This document shows positions 1 to 4,539 of a stretch of 6,667 bases of DNA, one piece after another (the first letter of the stretch is position 1; each line of letters begins with the position of its first letter). The DNA comes from an uncultured Synergistales bacterium (GTDB lineage: Bacteria; Synergistota; Synergistia; Synergistales; Aminobacteriaceae). Location of the stretch: contig CAJORD010000074.1 of assembly GCA_905236605.1 (NCBI GenBank), forward strand, positions 1 through 6,667, written 5' to 3'. The translations under genes and the position numbers were made by a program. The notes beneath the pieces are model-generated. The model was given only the letters and a program-made list of their open reading frames with translations, had not been told where the DNA came from and ran no database searches.

Positions 1-891
1 ATCCTTTGTGCCGTCCTGCGTCATTCCGACAAACTCAGGCAAAAGCGTGCTGACCGCGGCAAGCCCGAAATCAGTTCCGGCTTTCTTGATGTCGTCTTCT
101 TTCCAGTAACGCATGACAGGCTTTGAGATTTTCAAAAAATCATAGTCGCCGGGAAAAATTATTCTGTCTTCTTTGTAATATTCTTCAAATGTTTCTTTTA
201 TAACAGCCCAACTTCTTAACGGATTGACTGGATATTCCGCGCCTGTTTTGGGATTTATGATTGTAAAATTTGAGTTTGGTCTATCTTTAATACTTGTTTG
301 CTTAGTAAGGTCATGAAATCGCCACGGCCTGCCGGGGAAGTCCGGAGTTTCGTAATATTTTCGTTCTTTGGATTTTACAGCGGCTTTGAAGTCCGTGTTA
401 GCGTAGCAAAGAATGCTTTCATAGTCCTGCGAAATTCCAAAAGGGACATCAGATTTTGCGGTTCGTTTTCGCCAAGGGATTTGAGCTAAGAATGAATTTC
501 GACTGAAAATTTCATCACACAAAAGTTTTAAGTTACAAGCTTCACCGTCATCAATAGAAATGAAAATGCAGCCTTTACTAGATAATAATTTTTTTGCGAG
601 CCGCAATCTCTTTTCCATGAACGCGAGCCATTTGCTGTGTCGATGAGCGTCGGAAGCGTCAACGTAATCATTATTATATTTCCAGTCTTTTGCGCCGGTG
701 TTGTAAGGCGGGTCTATGTAAATGCAATCGACTTGTCCTTCGTATAAATATTCGAGGAGTTGAAGGGCGTGAAAGTTATCGGCTTGAATGAGCGTGTGCC
801 ACGAGTCGTTATTGTCGTTGGCGAACAGGGACGGCGCCACATGGCTGACGGAATCAATTTTCTTTAGATACGGATAAATCGGATCGCCCAT
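1..891 (-). CDS. Type III Mod-like adenine-specific DNA methyltransferase, N-terminal part
   Basis: Likely methylates the N6 of adenine (N4 of cytosine is not excluded) using S-adenosylmethionine, as part of a restriction-modification or related system. Counting from the ATG at 891, 297 residues are visible with no stop up to the left edge. Residues 28-58 contain WHTLIQADNFHALQLL and a VDCIYIDPPYNTG block; DPPY (60-63) is catalytic motif IV. FISIDDGE follows at about 110-117, then NLKLLCDEIF, then a PGRPWRF...DLT segment near 187-195, all typical of Type III Mod and related beta-class enzymes. In that class the SAM-binding FxGSG motif is C-terminal, so it should lie beyond the left edge. The start is uncertain: the open frame continues upstream to the murG stop but offers only ATG 891 and GTG 906, neither with a Shine-Dalgarno sequence, while family-like sequence seems to begin before both. 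A one-base frameshift after an ATG at 944 is the better explanation. No restriction or specificity subunit is visible. Family call is firm; the start is not. Confidence 0.85.
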   Translation of the reverse strand, partial: MGDPIYPYLKKIDSVSHVAPSLFANDNNDSWHTLIQADNFHALQLLEYLYEGQVDCIYIDPPYNTGAKDWKYNNDYVDASDAHRHSKWLAFMEKRLRLAKKLLSSKGCIFISIDDGEACNLKLLCDEIFSRNSFLAQIPWRKRTAKSDVPFGISQDYESILCYANTDFKAAVKSKERKYYETPDFPGRPWRFHDLTKQTSIKDRPNSNFTIINPKTGAEYPVNPLRSWAVIKETFEEYYKEDRIIFPGDYDFLKISKPVMRYWKEDDIKKAGTDFGLAAVSTLLPEFVGMTQDGTKD

Positions 892-944
892 TCTGACGAC
901 GGACACGAGGGAGTCTAAATCAAATTCGGCGGTTTGTTGGTCAT
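892..944 (-). other. Probable frameshifted 5' end of the methyltransferase gene
   Basis: The ATG at 944-942 is followed by nine codons in the wrong frame (MTNKPPNLI, then TAG at 917-915). The methyltransferase frame across the same bases reads QQTAEFDLDSLVSVVR from 939 and joins directly to the MGDPIYPYL segment. One extra C in the CC at 940-939 would restore MTQQTAEFDLDSLVSVVRMG, a natural start. This could be a genuine inactivating or phase-variable deletion, or a sequencing or assembly error. No long homopolymer or simple repeat is present, which weakens the phase-variation reading. Confidence 0.6.
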
Positions 945-954
945 TTTGATAACG

Positions 955-960
955 TCCCTT
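955..960 (-). promoter_or_regulatory. Shine-Dalgarno sequence for the ATG at 944
   Basis: AAGGGA reads 960-955 on the minus strand, ten bases before the ATG at 944. Neither in-frame candidate start of the methyltransferase (GTG 906, ATG 891) has such a site. It therefore supports 944 as the original start and a frameshift behind it. The spacing is slightly long. Confidence 0.45.
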
Positions 961-992
961 CGTTTTAAGAAAATTAATTTGTGAGTTTCGAG

Positions 993-1015
993 ATTATATC
1001 AAAAATTCCTCCTTT
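993..1015 (-). promoter_or_regulatory. Orphan Shine-Dalgarno AAAGGAGG with overlapping TATAAT
   Basis: AAAGGAGG (1015-1008) lies inside the last codons of murG, where it encodes Lys-Glu-Glu. The only start-like codon at suitable distance is TTG 1002-1000, which is in the murG frame and meets the stop two codons later. No gene can use it as it stands. TATAAT (998-993) overlaps the murG stop and could be a -10 box for the methyltransferase gene, but I see no matching -35 hexamer or TGn extension, and the region is AT-rich. The Shine-Dalgarno may be a relic of a former downstream neighbour such as murC, or simply coding sequence. Confidence 0.35.
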
Positions 1016-1953
1016 AGGATTGCTGCGAGTTTCTCCGGCGAGTCGTTCTCATGAAAAATTTTTGAGTGCTTCGAGAGTTTCACAAATTCGATCGCGTTTT
1101 TATTTTGATGGTCATCAGCCGCGCCCGGCCACGGGATAGTTATCGCGGGGATTTCCCATTTTAAAATCTCTGCTAGCGTTGAGCCTCCCGCTCTGCTGAC
1201 TATAAAATCACAAATTGAGTAAAACGGATTCATGTCCCATTGCGGAGGAACAAAATGAGAGTTGCCTTCGTCGCGTCGTTCGTGAGACAAAAAGACAAAT
1301 TCAAAATCGCGACAAAGTTCGGCAGCCTTCATTAAAATTTCTTTAAGCGCACCGCTTCCTAAAGACCCGCCGACGATTCCGACAATTTTAGAATTTTCGT
1401 TTAGATTTAAGCCGAGAATTTTCAAAGCGTCATTGCGGTTCATTCGCACGGGCTCACGAACTGGAATTCCGAAATAACGAAAATCATTTATGCCTTCGCA
1501 TTCGGGCCAGCCGGTTAAAATTTTAGCTCCCCACTTTAACGCAATTCGTGTAACTTTCCCGGCGACGGCGTTCTGTTCGTGAAGAGTTACGGGAATTTTA
1601 TTTAATTTCGCGATAACCAGCGGCGCGAACGACACATAACCGCCGAATAAAAAAATTTCGTCAGGTTTGAAAGTTTTAATGTAATGTCGCGCTTGAAAAA
1701 AAGATTTTTCTAAATCCCAAAGGCGGCCTAAAATTTTTTTTAATGCTCGCGTCCCGAATGGTGAGCCAGAAATTGAAAGTTGCAGCGGCTGAATGTCGGA
1801 AGATTTATAAATTACTTGTTCTAAATCGCGAGAGCCGCATAGCCATTTGACTTCGTGATTTTGTGTTTCGAGTTCCCGCCCGAAGACTATCGCCGGGAAA
1901 ATATGCCCGCCGGTGCCGCCTGCGACAATTAAAAATTTTTTATTCATCGTCAT
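994..1953 (-). CDS. murG: MurG, undecaprenyl-PP-MurNAc-pentapeptide GlcNAc transferase (lipid II synthase)
   Basis: Transfers GlcNAc from UDP-GlcNAc to lipid I, giving lipid II, on the inner face of the cytoplasmic membrane. The two-domain GT-B motifs are in order: GGTGGHIFPA at 12-21, GGYVS at 104-108, HEQNAV at 125-130, GGSLGS at 195-200 (usually GGSQGA), SRAGGSTLAE at 253-262 with the UDP-GlcNAc-region Glu262, and HQNKNA at 282-287. At 319 residues it is shorter than the usual 350 or so. Some loss lies in the C-terminal domain before SRAGG, where the usual HQTG-type segment is not recognisable. The end is also early: the protein stops at EEFLI, where relatives continue for roughly 25-30 residues of closing helices. 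The start overlaps ftsW by 14 bases. ATG 1953 and ATG 1947 (MNKKFLIVAGG) are both possible, and neither has a clear Shine-Dalgarno, so translational coupling is likely. Last gene of the murD-ftsW-murG unit. Confidence 0.95.
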   Translation of the reverse strand: MTMNKKFLIVAGGTGGHIFPAIVFGRELETQNHEVKWLCGSRDLEQVIYKSSDIQPLQLSISGSPFGTRALKKILGRLWDLEKSFFQARHYIKTFKPDEIFLFGGYVSFAPLVIAKLNKIPVTLHEQNAVAGKVTRIALKWGAKILTGWPECEGINDFRYFGIPVREPVRMNRNDALKILGLNLNENSKIVGIVGGSLGSGALKEILMKAAELCRDFEFVFLSHERRDEGNSHFVPPQWDMNPFYSICDFIVSRAGGSTLAEILKWEIPAITIPWPGAADDHQNKNAIEFVKLSKHSKIFHENDSPEKLAAILKEEFLI

Positions 1954-3076
1954 CTTGAGTTTTATTTTCTTTCTTGATTTTTTTCTTTTTTTGAGTTTTT
2001 TCCTGATTTTCGTTTTTTATCGTCATCAATAAACCGACTTTTGCCCACATGAATAGCATTGAAGTTCCGCCGGAGCTCAAAAACGGCATCGGGATTCCCG
2101 ATAGCGGCAATAATTTTGTAACGCCGGCGACGTTCACGAACATTGGATATATAACTGACGCAGCGAGGCCAAGCGCAAGAGATTTTGTGAACGGTGATTT
2201 AGCGTCGCGATAAATGTAATAAACTCGCCAAGTCCACAGCGCATATAATGAAACTAAAAATAAAGTTCCGACGAGTCCGAACTCTTCGCCGATTGCTGGG
2301 AAAATATAATCTGTGTCAGTTTCAGGCAAATATCGCTCATCTTGTAAGCCCTTGCCAATTCCGACACCCGTTAAAGAGCCATTCGCGAATGCTACAAGTC
2401 CTTGAATAATTTGAAATCCTTTGCCCAGCGGATCTTCCCACGGGTCCCAGAAGGCATAAAATCTTCGCAATCGATACGACGATGTTAAAATCAAAAGTGC
2501 AACTGTAACAACGCCAATCACGCCCCCGAATAACGGATATTTCCAGCCGCGTCGCTCTATGTGCATCGTTAAACAGATCGCCGCAACAAGAATCGAGCCG
2601 CCTAAATTCGGTTGAAGCAGCAGCGGAATGACTAATAATAAAATCGTCGTCAATGTCGGACTTAGGAAGGAATGAAAATCTCCGCGCGATTGTGTTACGC
2701 CGGGTTCATTGAGGCGCTTGGCCATGAAGATAGGCAACGCAAATAAAACAAATTCAAGCGGCTGAAAGTGAATGCCCGGTAATGAAATCCAACGTTGCGC
2801 ACCGCCGGCCTTGACTCCGATACCGGGGATCAGAGTTATTATGAGAAAGAACCATGCGGCAAAAAAAATTTTCCCGCTGTGCTTCCTGAACCATTCGCTT
2901 GAGAACAGCATACACACGAACATAAACGTAACGCCGACGCCGATAAATTGAAATTGACGCAACGGAGGCGCGAAGGGATTGCCGCTAGTCATGCTGTTGC
3001 GGAGCGACAATGACGAAATCATTATCATTCCGCAGCCGCTAAGGATTAACGGGATTATGACTTCAAGAATGAACAT
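1940..3076 (-). CDS. ftsW: FtsW, SEDS-family septal peptidoglycan glycosyltransferase
   Basis: Polymerises lipid II into glycan strands at the division septum, normally paired with a class B PBP (FtsI). The 378 residues form a multi-spanning membrane protein with about ten likely helices. SEDS landmarks include MISSLSLRNS after the first helix (compare MVYSAS), PGIGVKAGGAQRWISLPG at 84-101, HFQPLE at 103-108, and YLPETDTDYIFPAIGEEFG at 249-267. Asp256 occupies the position of the catalytic Asp in the family's HTDF motif. LSGIPMPFLSSGGTSM (325-340) matches the C-terminal signature. The usual QPDLGT is QPNLGG here (155-160), a substitution at a well-conserved Asp. The last 25 residues are a Lys-rich tail ending DDDE, probably cytoplasmic; its final codons overlap the murG start. 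Position between murD and murG favours FtsW over RodA. Its ATG shares one base with the murD stop and has no strong Shine-Dalgarno, so coupled translation is likely. Confidence 0.94.
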   Translation of the reverse strand: MFILEVIIPLILSGCGMIMISSLSLRNSMTSGNPFAPPLRQFQFIGVGVTFMFVCMLFSSEWFRKHSGKIFFAAWFFLIITLIPGIGVKAGGAQRWISLPGIHFQPLEFVLFALPIFMAKRLNEPGVTQSRGDFHSFLSPTLTTILLLVIPLLLQPNLGGSILVAAICLTMHIERRGWKYPLFGGVIGVVTVALLILTSSYRLRRFYAFWDPWEDPLGKGFQIIQGLVAFANGSLTGVGIGKGLQDERYLPETDTDYIFPAIGEEFGLVGTLFLVSLYALWTWRVYYIYRDAKSPFTKSLALGLAASVIYPMFVNVAGVTKLLPLSGIPMPFLSSGGTSMLFMWAKVGLLMTIKNENQEKTQKKKKIKKENKTQDDDE

Positions 3077-4440
3077 TATGATTTAATTTTTTCACGCACG
3101 ATTTTGCAGAAATGTTCGCCGCGGGCTTTGTAACTTTTATACATGTCCCAACTCGTGCACGCCGGCGACAACAAAACGACCATGCCCGGTTTTGCCAGCG
3201 ATTGAGCTTCGTTCACGGCGTCTTCCATTGTTGAAACACGCTTGAAATTTTTGAAGCCGGATTCTTCGAGAGATTTTTGAATTTTTGGAGCCTCTTCGCC
3301 AATTAAAACAGCAAAATCACATTCGGCCTTCACGGTTTTAGCTAACGGCGCGTAATCTTCGCCTTTGCCTTGACCGCCGAGAATTATAATTTTCCGTCCT
3401 TTAATGCACTTCATCGCCGTTACAGAAGCGTCAACGTTTGTCCCTTTGGAGTCGTCAATATAAGTAACGCCGTCAATTACGCCGGCATGTTCGCAACGAT
3501 GAGGCAGCGGTTTGAAACCGTCAAGTAAAAATTTTGCGTCGTCGGTCTTAACGCCGAGCAGCTTTGCCGCGCATAAACACATAGCGACATTTTCAAGATT
3601 ATGATTGCCGATTAAAGTCGTGTCATCGAAATTGAAAAGTTTTTCGCGCTGTCCGTCTAGCGTCAAGAATGCCGCGTTAGCGTCCTCGCTCATGAAAATA
3701 TGACCGCGCGCGGGGTTTTGAGAATTTTCTTTCCAACTTAAAGTTATGATTTTTCCGGCTGCGTTCAAAATTTCAAAATCGCGGTCTTGAATTATTCCCC
3801 AGCCTTCGGGGTTGCGAAGTTTGAGAACTCGCGATTTAGCTTCAACATAATTTTCAAAACTTCCGTGCCAGTCTATGTGGTCGGGCGCGATGTTCGTAAC
3901 GATTGCGACTTTAGCGCCGGAATTATTTTCTTCGCGAGCTAACTGGAAGCTGCTAAGCTCCAAAACCACTGCGTCAAAATTTTCTTCTGTGAAACGTGCT
4001 GACGCTGTGCCTAGATTGCCGCCTGCTCCAGCTTTGAGCCCGGCTTTGTTGAGAATGTGGCCCGTGAGAGCGGTTACGGTGCTTTTTCCGTTGCTGCCCG
4101 TAACGCAGATTAAATTTTTTGCTTTCACGTGTGGCAAAACGAAATCAAGTTCGCCCGTTTGAGTTACGCCGCGTCGTTGAGCTTCGATTAAAATTTCTGA
4201 CTTCGGCGAAATCCCGGAGCTGATTAAAATTTCGTCGGCGTTATCAAAAACTCGTGCAGTGTTTCCGCCTTCTTCAAATTTTATATTGTGATTTTTGAAA
4301 ATTTCTTTGACGTCGTCATTAATAATTTTTTGTTCGGACACGAAGACTTCCGCGCCGAGATTTTTTGCCAAAAGTGCAAGCCCTTGACCGCTGACGCCCG
4401 CACCGATGACGGAAATTTTTTTATTTTTGTAATCAGGCAT
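3076..4440 (-). CDS. murD: MurD, UDP-N-acetylmuramoyl-L-alanine--D-glutamate ligase
   Basis: Cytoplasmic ATP-dependent ligase adding D-Glu to UDP-MurNAc-L-Ala, the second amino-acid step of the peptidoglycan stem peptide. The 454 residues match the family's usual length, and all three Mur ligase domains are present. The N-terminal UDP-binding Rossmann domain has VIGAGVSGQGLA (11-22). The central ATPase domain has the P-loop TGSNGKST (114-121), ELSSFQL (161-167), NIAPDHIDWH (183-192) and Lys202, in the position of the carbamylated Lys. HNLENV lies at 280-285. The C-terminal domain has PHRCE (313-317), DDSKGTN (329-335), GGQGKGEDY (355-363) and SPACTSWDMYKSYKARG (425-441). No key residue appears missing. 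The start ATG at 4440 has an AAGGGGA Shine-Dalgarno nine bases upstream and an extended -10 promoter about 36 bases upstream, making murD the first gene of the unit. The stop overlaps the ftsW start as TAATG. Confidence 0.97.
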   Translation of the reverse strand: MPDYKNKKISVIGAGVSGQGLALLAKNLGAEVFVSEQKIINDDVKEIFKNHNIKFEEGGNTARVFDNADEILISSGISPKSEILIEAQRRGVTQTGELDFVLPHVKAKNLICVTGSNGKSTVTALTGHILNKAGLKAGAGGNLGTASARFTEENFDAVVLELSSFQLAREENNSGAKVAIVTNIAPDHIDWHGSFENYVEAKSRVLKLRNPEGWGIIQDRDFEILNAAGKIITLSWKENSQNPARGHIFMSEDANAAFLTLDGQREKLFNFDDTTLIGNHNLENVAMCLCAAKLLGVKTDDAKFLLDGFKPLPHRCEHAGVIDGVTYIDDSKGTNVDASVTAMKCIKGRKIIILGGQGKGEDYAPLAKTVKAECDFAVLIGEEAPKIQKSLEESGFKNFKRVSTMEDAVNEAQSLAKPGMVVLLSPACTSWDMYKSYKARGEHFCKIVREKIKS

Positions 4441-4449
4441 AAAAAATAG

Positions 4450-4456
4450 TCCCCTT
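4450..4456 (-). promoter_or_regulatory. Shine-Dalgarno sequence of murD
   Basis: AAGGGGA reads 4456-4450 on the minus strand, nine bases before the ATG at 4440. It fixes the murD start. It is the only convincing ribosome binding site in the murD-ftsW-murG unit; the two downstream genes depend on overlaps. Confidence 0.75.
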
Positions 4457-4475
4457 GCAAATAATTTCGTGGCCT

Positions 4476-4484
4476 ATTATAGCA
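4476..4484 (-). promoter_or_regulatory. Extended -10 promoter for murD-ftsW-murG
   Basis: TGCTATAAT reads 4484-4476 on the minus strand, a perfect TGnTATAAT extended -10 element. Transcription would start near 4469, giving a short leader of about 28 bases before murD. No consensus -35 hexamer sits at normal spacing, which is acceptable for extended -10 promoters. The -35 region falls inside the hairpin of the upstream gene's terminator. The promoter is inferred from sequence only. Confidence 0.6.
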
Positions 4485-4488
4485 ACGC

Positions 4489-4522
4489 AAAAAAAATTCC
4501 CCTGATGAAAACATCAGAGGAA
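4489..4522 (-). terminator. Rho-independent terminator of the surface-protein gene
   Basis: Read on the minus strand, TTCCTCTGATG (4522-4512), a TTTT loop and CATCAGGGGAA (4507-4497) form an 11-bp stem with a single G-U wobble. Eight T residues follow directly (4496-4489). It starts 17 bases after the surface-protein stop codon, so it should isolate murD-ftsW-murG from upstream transcription. Confidence 0.92.
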
Positions 4523-4539
4523 CTCTTAAACAATAAAAA

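Noticed and set aside
298..489. 63-residue plus-strand open frame
   Set aside because: Antisense to the methyltransferase body, no recognisable motif, no ribosome binding site; a shadow.
917..944. Phase-variable repeat tract at the methyltransferase start
   Set aside because: Only a CC dinucleotide and short irregular AAC/CCG patches; no homopolymer or tandem repeat long enough for slippage switching.
961..993. Possible terminator between murG and the methyltransferase gene
   Set aside because: AT-rich but no stable stem followed by a T-run; the two genes may be co-transcribed.
3875..4162. 95-residue plus-strand open frame
   Set aside because: Antisense to the murD ATPase domain; composition reflects murD codon bias on the other strand.
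4281..4514. 77-residue minus-strand open frame overlapping the murD start
   Set aside because: It runs through the terminator and promoter into murD in another frame, with no family resemblance.
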